DNA of 64,000 bases from Prolixibacteraceae bacterium (GTDB lineage Bacteria > Bacteroidota > Bacteroidia > Bacteroidales > Prolixibacteraceae): assembly GCA_003506435.1 (NCBI GenBank), contig DOAQ01000017.1, positions 84,972-148,971 on the forward strand. Direction: 5' to 3'. Shown in pieces: positions 53,589 to 62,368 of the stretch. A program made the position numbers and the translations under genes. Numbering within the stretch: position 1 is the first letter of the stretch; every line of letters starts with the position of its first letter. Below the pieces are notes generated by a model. The model was not told the origin of the DNA and made no database searches. It saw only the letters and a program-made list of their open reading frames with translations.

Positions 53589-54065
53589 ATGAAGAAAAGG
53601 GTACTTTTTGTCTGTCTTGGAAATATTTGTCGTTCTCCTGCCGCTGAGGGAGTTTTCAGAACTTATGTCGAAAGGGAAGGATTGGCCGATGAAATTGAAT
53701 GCGCCTCTGCAGGAACTTCACCATACCATATCGGCGAACCGGCCGACCACCGTATGCAGATGCATGCTGAAAAACGAGGTTACGAACTCGACAGCATTGC
53801 AAGGGCTTTCAATTCAAAAACCGATTTCGACAATTTCGATTTCGTCATCGGGATGGATGATCAAAATGTTTGGGACCTGCGGGCCAAGGCAAGAAACGAT
53901 AAAGACCGTAAAAAAATTTACAAGATTACCGATTTTGCCGTGGACATGGATTACGATGCAGTACCCGACCCCTATTACGGAGGCGCAACAGGTTTTGAGC
54001 TGGCACTCGACATACTGGAAGACGCCTGCGATGGATTATTACAACAACTGAAAGAAATACCATAG
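53589..54065 (+). CDS. Low-molecular-weight protein tyrosine phosphatase
   Basis: 158 residues from the ATG at 53589 (MKKRVLFVCLGNICRSPAAE); longer upstream frames lack conservation. Active-site loop Cys9-Leu-Gly-Asn-Ile-Cys-Arg15-Ser, general acid in PDPYYGGATGFELALDILED. It dephosphorylates phosphotyrosine in cytosolic proteins. No tyrosine kinase or capsule genes are nearby, so the eukaryote-like housekeeping type is likely. Terminator follows directly. Confidence 0.93.
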   Translation: MKKRVLFVCLGNICRSPAAEGVFRTYVEREGLADEIECASAGTSPYHIGEPADHRMQMHAEKRGYELDSIARAFNSKTDFDNFDFVIGMDDQNVWDLRAKARNDKDRKKIYKITDFAVDMDYDAVPDPYYGGATGFELALDILEDACDGLLQQLKEIP

Positions 54066-54066
54066 G

Positions 54067-54092
54067 AAAAGCTCCGGAAACGGGGCTTTTTT
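54067..54092 (+). terminator. Terminator of the tyrosine phosphatase gene
   Basis: AAAAGCTCCG (54067-54076), GAAA tetraloop, CGGGGCTTTT (54081-54090), then further Ts. One U-G pair in the stem. Confidence 0.8.
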
Positions 54093-54247
54093 GTTCAGAT
54101 AAGCAATACGTGATTTCAATACCTGAAAAATTGCCGAATTGTTAAATGATAAATTATTGTTGTCTGTTTACCGCTGCCTGCAAGTCTCCAAAAGCCGTTC
54201 TGCTTACTGCAACGGAACACTTTGGAATTTGGAACTTGTCTCCCCTA

Positions 54248-54598
54248 TCATCCTCCTGAACGTTTCACTTTGTACCCCAATCCGCTAAGAATTTCCACTA
54301 CTTTATTGCAAAAATCTCCCTGAATCAGGATTTCGCCATCCTTGGCTGAACCGCCAACCCCGCATTTGGTTTTCAACGTTTTGGCAAGTTCTTTTAAATC
54401 GTCGTCGGAACCAGCAAAGCCGGTGATGAGAGTTACTGATTTTCCTTTTCGTTGTTTGCGGTCGAGCTGCACGCGCAGGTTTTGCTTGTTTGCAGGCAGG
54501 ATTTCCGAATTTGATTCTTCCGGAGTTTCATATTTAAAATCGGGATTGGTTGAATAAACCATGCCCAGTCGTTCTTTCCAGTCGTTTTGTTTGACCAT
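54248..54598 (-). CDS. SUI1/YciH-type translation initiation factor
   Basis: 116 residues from the ATG at 54598; a longer version needs a TTG. The C-terminal 70 residues are the SUI1/eIF1 fold (KGKSVTLITGFAGSDDDLKE, KCGVGGSAKDGEILIQGDF), and the N-terminal part is a disordered linker. Bacterial YciH proteins resemble eIF1 and bind the 30S subunit to influence initiation fidelity. A minus-strand -7 element TATCTTTG (54614-54621) lies 15 bases before the start. Confidence 0.9.
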   Translation of the reverse strand: MVKQNDWKERLGMVYSTNPDFKYETPEESNSEILPANKQNLRVQLDRKQRKGKSVTLITGFAGSDDDLKELAKTLKTKCGVGGSAKDGEILIQGDFCNKVVEILSGLGYKVKRSGG

Positions 54599-54685
54599 CA
54601 GTAAAAGTTTTTGCAAAGATAAAAATTAGCAGAAACGATGAAAAGATAGCATGGAATGGTATTTGGGTTATTGTTATCTGTAATT

Positions 54686-57136
54686 TTATAAAGTCACCTG
54701 CAATGAGAACAGTATTCCCAGCTTGTTTTTCACCTGATCATTATAATTATAACGCCACACCGCATCGACCCGGATTACTTTAAAGATATTTTCCAGTCCT
54801 GCTGAAAACTCGGTATATGGCTTTTTTCCCAGTCCTTTCATTTCGCCAGGCAATACCAGCGAGTTGTGTTTTGCTTCATCGAAATTACCTGTAAGCATTC
54901 GAACTCCCACAATTTCGCGCCATTTTAATTTTCGGAACAAGGGAATTTTATTCAGGAAAAAACCCTGAAAATGATGTTCAAGGAAAAGGCTGACGTACTC
55001 ATCGCTGATAAATTCCTGGTAGTTCATCAGGTTGAAAGCATACACATCGTAAGCGTATGTTTCGTTGCCTTCGTGTATTTTCAGTAAAGGGAAAGGCACA
55101 TCGCCCCATATTTTCCCGGCTTGCAAATAATAATTTGTGTATCCGATCGGGTTTAAAGGCACGCGATCGGAAATGCCGGCATGCAATTTCAGATAATTGT
55201 AATCACCTCCTAAAAAACCTTTTATACCGCCGGTTACATCAAACGACAGCACCGGATCGTAGTTGGCATAGGCATTCCGCTCGAAGTTATCGACTACAAT
55301 ATCTTCGCCCGGAGCATAACGGGTAGTGAGTTTAATTTCACTGGTGCGAATGGAAGAAACCGGATTTCCCTGTTTATCGATAAAAGGTACAAAAGGCGCG
55401 GTATTCAGTTTCGTTGCCGAAATGCGAAGTTCATTCATCAGTCCAACCCTCCACTCATGTTTGGCAGTCACTTCCAAACGGTCGACCCTATTCAGCTTCG
55501 AGTTCAGTTGCTTGCTCAACAGGGTGGTCATGATGTTTTCCTCCATAAAGGCATTGTCGCTTTTACCCAGCATTTCCATGTCGTGCTGGTATTGCACGGA
55601 AACCATGCTCAGCGGTTTCATTCCGAAATAATATTCGAACCCGCCGCCATATTTCCATTTTTCGTCCAGCGTTCCGTAAGCGCCGTACCCATTCAACCGC
55701 AGATTCGGATTAAATTTATACGTGGTGCGGGCGCCCAGCCGGAAACGGTTGCCTTCCACCTTATTCCGGCTATACATATAATAATAAGGTCCCAGTTCTA
55801 CTTTTCCCAAATCGCGGTAACCGTAATAAAACATGTAAATATATTCGGTAGCCGTTTTATACAATTTCACATTCTTAATTGAGTCGACCATCTGGTAAAT
55901 ATTGGCCTCCCGTTTTTGCAGTTCTACCGGACGTATATTTTTCCAGTAATCCGCATCCTTTTTCATCGCATCATCAAGTACTGTAATCGGTTCTTTAAAC
56001 CGTTCAATGACCGACATAACAGAACCAAACCGAAAATCCTCAAATACATTGGTTTTTCGGGCCATGATGCCCATTTTTTCCGAATCTTTATTTTTTTGAA
56101 TGTCAATATCCACAATCATTGATTCATCGCGTGGCACCCATTTTTCTTCGTTTTTCTGAAAATTAATGGTGTACTGAAGGTTGTTCACAAAATTCACATT
56201 GGCTTTTTCTGCAAGCTGCATCTCCAATTTGGTAATGGCAAAAGTCTGATCTTCGATCCAAAATTTCCCCTTAAACGTAGGTTCCTGCGGAAGTTTCGGG
56301 CGAAACGACATTTCATAGATTTTCCGGTTTTCAACCACAACGCTGTCGAGCAGGTAATAACGATAAAACTGAAGACCCAGATTATTTAGCGGTGAAACAA
56401 AACCCATATCGGAAATCATGATGTAGTTGTCGTAAATATTCACACTTTCGTACATTTTCCCGGTAAACTGACTGAACATGTCAACGGTCATTCCTGAAGC
56501 CTGGTTGGCGAAAATTTCTTCCCTGTCTTTGCCCGATTCTTTATCGTGGTAATAATTCGAAACTGTTTCGTTGAAAAATACCGGCAAAAACGTTTTACCT
56601 TCCATTTCAAGCGAATCGATATAATCAAAAACAAAATCGAATTGAGAAAGCAGCTTTTTATTTCGCAGTGTGCCGTTTACATTTTTTACATCAATCTCTG
56701 TTTTTGCATAAATACGGCTTTGCCACGAAGAAAAATTGACCGGATTGTTTTCGTCTTTATGAGATACAATTTTACGAAATAAAATATTGGCTGGGTTCTC
56801 GCCCGGAAGGATTTTAATTTCGTGCAGGGTAACTACTTCTTCTGCAAGTTCTACATTGAAATTATTTTTCTGATTGATTTTCACCGGGAACCCCTGTTTT
56901 GTGTAACCAATTGCCGAAACTTCAATCGTGGCGGTTGGTTTCGCTGTGGCAAGACTGAAATTCCCGTTTATATCGGACATTGTTCCGATAAAAGTTCCCG
57001 TAAAAACGATATTTGCGTATGGGATCGGGTTGCCGGTTCCCTTTTCGGTAATCTTTCCTGATATTTCTGTTCTCTGCGCATTCGCCTGCACCCAAACAAG
57101 GGCTGCAAATGCAAGCAACAATAACTTGCTCTTCAC
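54686..57136 (-). CDS. DUF5686 outer-membrane protein with N-terminal carboxypeptidase-regulatory-like domain
   Basis: 816 residues. Signal peptide (LLLLAFAALVWVQANAQ). Residues about 22-105 form a CarboxypepD_reg-like beta domain (RTEISGKITEKGTGNPIPYA, FSLATAKPTATIEVSAIGYT). The rest is DUF5686, ending in a beta-barrel rich in aromatic strands (RYNYNDQVKNKLGILFSLQV). This family is specific to Bacteroidota and its function is not established; a role in outer-membrane assembly or export is assumed. Follows convergently or tandemly after the SUI1 gene with an 87-base gap on the same strand; likely its own promoter. Confidence 0.88.
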   Translation of the reverse strand: MKSKLLLLAFAALVWVQANAQRTEISGKITEKGTGNPIPYANIVFTGTFIGTMSDINGNFSLATAKPTATIEVSAIGYTKQGFPVKINQKNNFNVELAEEVVTLHEIKILPGENPANILFRKIVSHKDENNPVNFSSWQSRIYAKTEIDVKNVNGTLRNKKLLSQFDFVFDYIDSLEMEGKTFLPVFFNETVSNYYHDKESGKDREEIFANQASGMTVDMFSQFTGKMYESVNIYDNYIMISDMGFVSPLNNLGLQFYRYYLLDSVVVENRKIYEMSFRPKLPQEPTFKGKFWIEDQTFAITKLEMQLAEKANVNFVNNLQYTINFQKNEEKWVPRDESMIVDIDIQKNKDSEKMGIMARKTNVFEDFRFGSVMSVIERFKEPITVLDDAMKKDADYWKNIRPVELQKREANIYQMVDSIKNVKLYKTATEYIYMFYYGYRDLGKVELGPYYYMYSRNKVEGNRFRLGARTTYKFNPNLRLNGYGAYGTLDEKWKYGGGFEYYFGMKPLSMVSVQYQHDMEMLGKSDNAFMEENIMTTLLSKQLNSKLNRVDRLEVTAKHEWRVGLMNELRISATKLNTAPFVPFIDKQGNPVSSIRTSEIKLTTRYAPGEDIVVDNFERNAYANYDPVLSFDVTGGIKGFLGGDYNYLKLHAGISDRVPLNPIGYTNYYLQAGKIWGDVPFPLLKIHEGNETYAYDVYAFNLMNYQEFISDEYVSLFLEHHFQGFFLNKIPLFRKLKWREIVGVRMLTGNFDEAKHNSLVLPGEMKGLGKKPYTEFSAGLENIFKVIRVDAVWRYNYNDQVKNKLGILFSLQVTL

Positions 57137-57447
57137 CCGTTCTTCTTTTGTTTGTTGAATTGTTTCTGTGTGGCCAGGCCACTATTGTTTCCAGCAAACA
57201 AATGTATTTTTTTATTGAATTAAACGTGCATTACCAATTCAATATTTGCTGAAGGCTACCGAAAATTAACAATCCGACATTGCTTGAAACAATTTGATTA
57301 CCGGCAAAATACAACTAAAATAAAAAAAACAATAACCATCGAATGTTTTTTTTATCTGCCATGTATTTGCCTTCTTTTTAGTAGAATTAACAAGATTCAC
57401 GTTTGATGTTTGTTTTAAAATGGCAACCTTTGCATTTCAATTACTCA
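57137..57447. promoter_or_regulatory. Divergent 311-base region between the DUF5686 gene and the DMT transporter gene
   Basis: A perfect minus-strand -7 element TACATTTG lies at 57199-57206, 62 bases before the DUF5686 start, with no good -33 element. For the plus-strand gene no clear promoter is visible; ATG codons at 57406 and 57448 compete as starts. Confidence 0.35.
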
Positions 57448-58371
57448 ATGAGAAATCTTTTCAAACAAACGGTCTTTCTGGCTATTGTAGCTTGCCTGCT
57501 CTGGTCTTCGGCTTTTGCAGGAGTAAAAATCGGACTGCAATACCACACTCCTTTGCAATTCGCAGGCGTCCGTTTTTTCATTGCCGGCTTGATGCTGATT
57601 CCGGTCATCGGCAGCTTTTCGCGCCACTGGAAAGAAACTCGTGAGAACTTCGGTTTTGTTGTCCTGATTGCCTTGTTGCAGGTAGTTTTACAATATTCCT
57701 TCTTTTACATGGGGATCAACATGCTTCCAGGTTCGATTTCCGCCATGGTCATCGGGTCATCGCCTTTGTTCGTCGCAATTATCTCGCATTTCACTATTGC
57801 GCACGACAAAATGGACCGTCTGAAATTCGGCAGCATTTTTCTCGGAATTGCAGGAGTGGCCATTATCAGTTTGCGCAAACAATTGCCATCAGGCGCTGAA
57901 ATTTCACTTCTTGGCATTTTTATCCTGATACTGAACAACATTGCTTCAGGAGTTTCAAATGTTGTAATTGCACAAAAGAAACACAGCATATCGCCGCTGG
58001 TGCTGACCTCGTCGTCCCTGACAATTGGCGGCATGCTTTTATACGGCATTTCAATACCGTTTGAAGGAATTGCCGACATGGATTTCCCTGCTGAGTATTT
58101 TATCGCTTTGGTCTGGCTTAGTTTTTTATCGGCCGCCGCCGTTTCCATCTGGAACACCTTGCTGCGCCGTCCGGGAGTAAAAGTGTCGGGCCTGAATATC
58201 TGGAAATTTCTGATCCCGGTATCTGGCGCTATTTTGAGCTGGCTCATCCTCCCCAACGAATCACCCGATATCGTTTCAATTATCGGGATGGTTGTTATTG
58301 CCTCCTCTTTGTTGTTATTGAACTATCCCCCCGGCAAAAAGAAAGCCCGAAAAACAGGCAACTACCCCTAA
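57448..58371 (+). CDS. EamA/DMT-family transporter
   Basis: 307 residues from the ATG at 57448, the start that places the first membrane helix near residue 5 (LFKQTVFLAIVACLLWSSAF); an ATG at 57406 would add 14 residues. Ten hydrophobic helices in two EamA repeats; each has the ending pattern typical of the family (for example IVSIIGMVVIASSLLLLNY). Exports a small metabolite such as an amino acid or its derivative; the substrate is unknown. Confidence 0.9.
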   Translation: MRNLFKQTVFLAIVACLLWSSAFAGVKIGLQYHTPLQFAGVRFFIAGLMLIPVIGSFSRHWKETRENFGFVVLIALLQVVLQYSFFYMGINMLPGSISAMVIGSSPLFVAIISHFTIAHDKMDRLKFGSIFLGIAGVAIISLRKQLPSGAEISLLGIFILILNNIASGVSNVVIAQKKHSISPLVLTSSSLTIGGMLLYGISIPFEGIADMDFPAEYFIALVWLSFLSAAAVSIWNTLLRRPGVKVSGLNIWKFLIPVSGAILSWLILPNESPDIVSIIGMVVIASSLLLLNYPPGKKKARKTGNYP

Positions 58372-58509
58372 CTGATCATTTGCTTGCTTACTTTATTGTG
58401 TTTTTCAACATTTATAGCATGTATTTTATTTAAAATAATGGGTTCCATATTTGATTTATTATAATATATCCTTAATTTTATTCCACGTATCACCCTAAAT
58501 TTTTCGGAT

Positions 58510-59103
58510 ATGGTCATTTCAATTTTACCTGTTTGGAGCGAATTAAGTCTGATGTCACAGATTTACTGGATTATTACAGTTCCGTCAACAATCGTATTTA
58601 TCATTTTACTGATTACAACCATCACGGGCTCCGATATGGGTGCCGATGCAGGAACCGACTTCGACCATGATATTTCAGATGGCGATAGTATCCCTTTTCA
58701 GTTTATCTCGCTGAAAAACATTGTGGCTTTCTTCACCATGTTTGGCTGGTCAGGACTCGGGTTTCTGAATGCCGGACTTGCTGCATGGTTGATTATTCTG
58801 CTTTCCATCATTTGCGGATTGCTGATGATGCTGGCCATGGCTTCGCTGTTTTATTTTATGTCGAAATTGACCGACAACGGTACTCTGAACATGAAAAACG
58901 CCGTTGGTCACCTGGGCGAAGTTTACCTCACCATTCCCGGCAACAGGGGAGGAATGGGGAAAGTACAAATCACTGTTCAGGGTTCGCTCCGCACCCTCGA
59001 TGCCATTACTGACGATCCTGCAAACATTGCCACCTCTTCCATCATCGAAGTGCTGGATGTAATTGATGAGCAGATTTTGCTGGTAAAGAGGAACAACAAA
59101 TAG
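58510..59103 (+). CDS. NfeD-like membrane protein
   Basis: 197 residues. Three hydrophobic segments (around 19-37, 66-85 and 88-112) and a C-terminal OB-fold-like domain (GHLGEVYLTIPGNRGGMGKV). The N-terminal protease domain of long NfeD proteins is absent. NfeD partners flotillins, and the flotillin gene starts 91 bases downstream on the same strand. The pair probably forms a membrane microdomain complex that affects membrane fluidity and protein organisation (established for Bacillus relatives, inferred here). Confidence 0.85.
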   Translation: MVISILPVWSELSLMSQIYWIITVPSTIVFIILLITTITGSDMGADAGTDFDHDISDGDSIPFQFISLKNIVAFFTMFGWSGLGFLNAGLAAWLIILLSIICGLLMMLAMASLFYFMSKLTDNGTLNMKNAVGHLGEVYLTIPGNRGGMGKVQITVQGSLRTLDAITDDPANIATSSIIEVLDVIDEQILLVKRNNK

Positions 59104-59194
59104 CAATAAAAATAGCCATCTACCGGTTCAGTAAAATCATATTTCTTCCTCTATATTTTTAAACAACAGAAAAAGAACAAAAAATCAACCAACT

Positions 59195-60622
59195 ATGAAC
59201 AGCTATTTTGTAATCATGGTCAGCATTGCTGCCCTGTTTTTATTCATCATTATTGTAGCGATGCTGAAACGCTACAAACGTTGCCCTTCCGACCGCATTC
59301 TGGTTGTTTACGGGAAAGTGGGCAAAGACGCCGACAGCGAATCGCGCTCGGCCAAATGTATTCACGGGGGGGCGGCTTTTATCTGGCCCATCATTCACGC
59401 GTACGAGTTTCTCGACCTCACACCCATCTCCATTGAAATTAATCTAAAAAGCGCTTTGAGTAAGCAAAACATCCGCGTTGACGTGCCTTCCCGTTTTACT
59501 GTCGGTATTTCTACCGAACCTACTATCATGACTAATGCTGCCGAGCGTTTACTGGGCCTTACACAGGATTCGATCAGCAACCTGGCAAAAGATATTATTT
59601 TCGGACAGTTGCGTTTGGTAGTTGCAACTATGGAAATCGAAGAGATCAACAGTAACCGCGACAAATTTCTGGCCGCCGTATCCTCAAACGTGGAAGCCGA
59701 ATTGAAAAAAATCGGTTTGAAACTGATCAACGTAAACGTGACCGACATCAACGACGAATCGGGCTATATTGAGGCGCTGGGAAAAGAAGCGGCAGCCAAA
59801 GCCATCAACGATGCAAAGAAAAGCGTAGCCGAGAAAAACCGCGACGGGGAGATTGGTCAGGCCGAAGCACACCAGCAACAACGGGTACAGGTAGCCAAAG
59901 CCGATGCCGTTGCTGTTGAGGGAGAAAACATTGCAAAAATTACCATTGCCAATTCGGATGCCGATCGTCGCGAAAAAGAAGCAGAAGCCCGCCGGAAAGC
60001 TGTTGCAGCAGAGAAAGTAACCGAAGCAAAAGCATTGGAAGAAGCCTATGCGGCAGAAAAAGAAGCAGAAACCGCACGTGCCCTGCGCGACAAAGCAACG
60101 CAAACAGCCAACGTGGTCGTTCCCGCAGAAATTGATAAACAAAAAGTAGAAATTGATGCGGAAGCCATCGCCGAGCAAACCCGCCGCCATGCAAAAGGTG
60201 AAGCTGATGCGATATACATGAAAATGGAAGCGCAGGCAAAGGGTATCTACGAAATTCTGAGCAAGCAGGCAGAAGGTTTTGATATGATCGTGAAAGCGGC
60301 AGGCAACAATTCGAAAGATGCAGTGATGCTGATGATTGCCGACAAATTGCCCGAACTGGTTAAAACACAGGTGGAAGCCATCAAAAATATCAAAATTGAT
60401 AAAGTTACCGTTTGGGAAACGGGTAGCGGGAAAGACGGAAAAACCTCGACAGCCAATTTTCTGCAAGGCATGTTAGGCTCCATTCCTCCGCTTGACGATG
60501 TTTTTAAATCGGCTGGTCTGGAATTACCCGATTATCTGAAAGGAAAGCAAAAAGCTGAAAACCCGATTGTGGATGTGAAACCCGAACCAGAGGTTAAAAA
60601 AGAAAAACCTTCGAAAGAATGA
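59195..60622 (+). CDS. Flotillin-family SPFH/PHB-domain protein
   Basis: 475 residues. N-terminal membrane segment (about 5-23, VIMVSIAALFLFIIIVAML), SPFH/PHB domain (about 30-200: DRILVVYGKVGKDADSESRS, LINVNVTDINDESGYIEALG), then a long Ala/Glu-rich coiled coil (about 205-370) with repeated AEA motifs, and a C-terminal tail ending in lysines and prolines. Flotillins scaffold lipid-raft-like microdomains. Operon-like pair with the NfeD gene upstream. Family secure. Confidence 0.93.
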   Translation: MNSYFVIMVSIAALFLFIIIVAMLKRYKRCPSDRILVVYGKVGKDADSESRSAKCIHGGAAFIWPIIHAYEFLDLTPISIEINLKSALSKQNIRVDVPSRFTVGISTEPTIMTNAAERLLGLTQDSISNLAKDIIFGQLRLVVATMEIEEINSNRDKFLAAVSSNVEAELKKIGLKLINVNVTDINDESGYIEALGKEAAAKAINDAKKSVAEKNRDGEIGQAEAHQQQRVQVAKADAVAVEGENIAKITIANSDADRREKEAEARRKAVAAEKVTEAKALEEAYAAEKEAETARALRDKATQTANVVVPAEIDKQKVEIDAEAIAEQTRRHAKGEADAIYMKMEAQAKGIYEILSKQAEGFDMIVKAAGNNSKDAVMLMIADKLPELVKTQVEAIKNIKIDKVTVWETGSGKDGKTSTANFLQGMLGSIPPLDDVFKSAGLELPDYLKGKQKAENPIVDVKPEPEVKKEKPSKE

Positions 60623-60628
60623 TGATAA

Positions 60629-60673
60629 AAAACAGTGAGGGTTGCTGCACTTTAATGCAACCCTCACTGTTTT
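60629..60673. terminator. Strong bidirectional terminator between flotillin and the DUF1080 gene
   Basis: A 17-bp perfect stem (60629-60645 with 60657-60673, AACAGTGAGGGTTGC arm) and an 11-base loop. The arms are AT-rich at the outer end, so T-tracts serve both convergent genes. Confidence 0.85.
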
Positions 60674-60680
60674 CTATTTC

Positions 60681-61487
60681 TTATTCTTCACAATCATCTC
60701 CCAAATTCAGCAATTCAATTTTACGAAAATCCGTTGGGTGGCTTTCGGCCTGAATGGAAATAGAACCGACTTTCAGTAATTTATTGCCATCGGGTGGCAG
60801 TAGTTTCTGATAACTGACGTCGCGTTCATCCAATTGCGGTTGTGTGTATTCCATTACGACTTCGCCGTTTACAATGTGCCGTATCAGCGAATCGCCATAA
60901 ACTTCCAGTTCGGCAGTCACCCACTGGTCGCCATGAAACGTTTTCGATTTGGAGTTGATGCAATGTTCCAGCCGGAGTTCGCCGTCCATTACCACATTCG
61001 TGCCCGGCGTACAAAGGTTCAGGGTCGAACGCTCATCAGTGCCATTGCCTCCTAAAAGCTGCACCTCAATGGATGTCGGAAAATTCTGATCCAGTTCCAT
61101 TGTTGAAGCTTTTTGCCCGTGAATCATAATTCCATTGTTACGAAAAGCCCAACCCGGCCCACCCGGACATTGTTCGCCCACAAACCGGTACTCGACCCGC
61201 AGCTTGTAATGCGAGTCATTTTTGTTGTAGAAAAGATGACCAAATTTATTGTCGAAATTTTCATATTGGTCGTAACGAACCTTCAATAATCCATCTTCTA
61301 CCCTAAATGTGTTTTTGTAGTTCTCGTTGAGTGGGTGACCGGCGAATTTCATTTCCCAGCCATCGAGGTTTTTACCATTAAAAAGTTGTATCCAGCCTTT
61401 TTCTTTCGACTTTTTCGATTGGCAGGCATTCAATGAAAACAGAATCAGCACAATGGTTGTAATTGATACAAGTTGGTTGGGTTTCAT
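60681..61487 (-). CDS. DUF1080-domain lipoprotein (3-keto-disaccharide hydrolase type)
   Basis: 268 residues. Lipoprotein signal with Cys at about residue 22 (ILFSLNACQSKKS). One DUF1080 concanavalin-like domain: GWIQLFNGKNLDGWEMKF, RVEDGLLKVRYDQYENFDNK, and the glycine/aromatic core GGPGWAFRNNGIMIHGQ. Domain members include 3-keto-glucoside hydrolases that act on oxidised sugars after dehydrogenases, in the periplasm. The substrate here is unknown. Single gene, own promoter, convergent with flotillin. Confidence 0.88.
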   Translation of the reverse strand: MKPNQLVSITTIVLILFSLNACQSKKSKEKGWIQLFNGKNLDGWEMKFAGHPLNENYKNTFRVEDGLLKVRYDQYENFDNKFGHLFYNKNDSHYKLRVEYRFVGEQCPGGPGWAFRNNGIMIHGQKASTMELDQNFPTSIEVQLLGGNGTDERSTLNLCTPGTNVVMDGELRLEHCINSKSKTFHGDQWVTAELEVYGDSLIRHIVNGEVVMEYTQPQLDERDVSYQKLLPPDGNKLLKVGSISIQAESHPTDFRKIELLNLGDDCEE

Positions 61488-61639
61488 AACATGTAAAGTT
61501 TTGAGTTGTTAATTTTCGCCATCAAGTTAGTAAAAACAGTCAATATCCTGATTTACCTGCGTTTATTCTTCCATGCTATAAAAAACAAAAGTCCCGTAAT
61601 TCAATAATAATCAAGCTATAAAACAATTTAAAATAGATT

Positions 61640-61732
61640 TTTAACCACCCGGTTAAATTTTTTGGTCAAAATAGTTGTTTGTTATAAACGAAGGTTATAT
61701 ATTTGACCATTCGATTTAACTAATTGGTTAAA
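61640..61732 (+). promoter_or_regulatory. Promoter and two operator-like palindromes for the tetR-efflux operon
   Basis: Promoter: TTG (61675-61677), 20 bases, then the perfect -7 TATATTTG (61698-61705). Palindromes with the same 7-4-7 layout: TTTAACC-ACCC-GGTTAAA (61640-61657) and TTTAACT-AATT-GGTTAAA (61715-61732), 75 bases centre to centre. They flank the promoter and the second lies 11 bases before the tetR ATG. The TetR-type protein is the likely binder (autoregulation). Confidence 0.65.
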
Positions 61733-61743
61733 CTATTCAGGTA

Positions 61744-62358
61744 ATGGAACAGAAAAAAGACAATACAGAAGAAAAAATACTGAACGCTGCACGTGAAGTG
61801 TTTGTACACAAAGGGATGGACGGCGCCCGGATGCAGGAAATCGCCAACGAAGCCGGAATCAACAAAGCCCTGCTGCACTATTATTTCCGCAGTAAAGAAA
61901 AACTCTTCGATGCCATTTTTTCAAAGGTTATCGAGTTTGCCTTCCCTGGGTTTGCGAATATAATTTCAGAAGAAACCGATTTTGTTACGAGACTTGGAAA
62001 ATTTATTGATGCTTACTTCGAAATGCTGCTTACACATCCTTTTCTTCCGGGCTTCATAATTAAGGAATTAAACCGTGATCCTTCCGGTTTATTCAAATTG
62101 ATAGCCAAGTACGGATTTAATCCTGATTTTGTTCTCAAAGAAATTGAGCAGGCAATGGACCGTGGGGAAATAAAACGAATGGATCCCCGCCATTTAGTAA
62201 TCAATGTAATCTCAATGTGCGTATTTCCTTTCGCTGTTCGGCCTATTCTAAACTATTTGATTTTTAAAGATGACCAGATGGCTATGTCCGCATTTCTTGG
62301 TGAACGCCCCGAGGTAATCAAAAAATTTGTCATCGATTCAGTTGCAATCAAACAATAA
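61744..62358 (+). CDS. TetR/AcrR-family transcriptional regulator
   Basis: 204 residues. N-terminal helix-turn-helix domain: EEKILNAAREVFVHKGMDGA, MQEIANEAGINKALLHYYFR and SKEKLFDAIF. The rest is a helical ligand domain without known similarity. The tolC-like gene starts 10 bases after the stop and an HlyD-type gene follows, so the regulator heads an efflux operon. Two matching palindromes in its own promoter suggest autorepression, relieved by an exported substrate (inference). Confidence 0.93.
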   Translation: MEQKKDNTEEKILNAAREVFVHKGMDGARMQEIANEAGINKALLHYYFRSKEKLFDAIFSKVIEFAFPGFANIISEETDFVTRLGKFIDAYFEMLLTHPFLPGFIIKELNRDPSGLFKLIAKYGFNPDFVLKEIEQAMDRGEIKRMDPRHLVINVISMCVFPFAVRPILNYLIFKDDQMAMSAFLGERPEVIKKFVIDSVAIKQ

Positions 62359-62368
62359 GCCAAGACAG

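Noticed and set aside
59684..60466. 260-residue antisense ORF opposite flotillin
   Set aside because: Cys- and Phe-rich translation is the typical shadow of an Ala/Glu-rich coiled-coil gene on the other strand.
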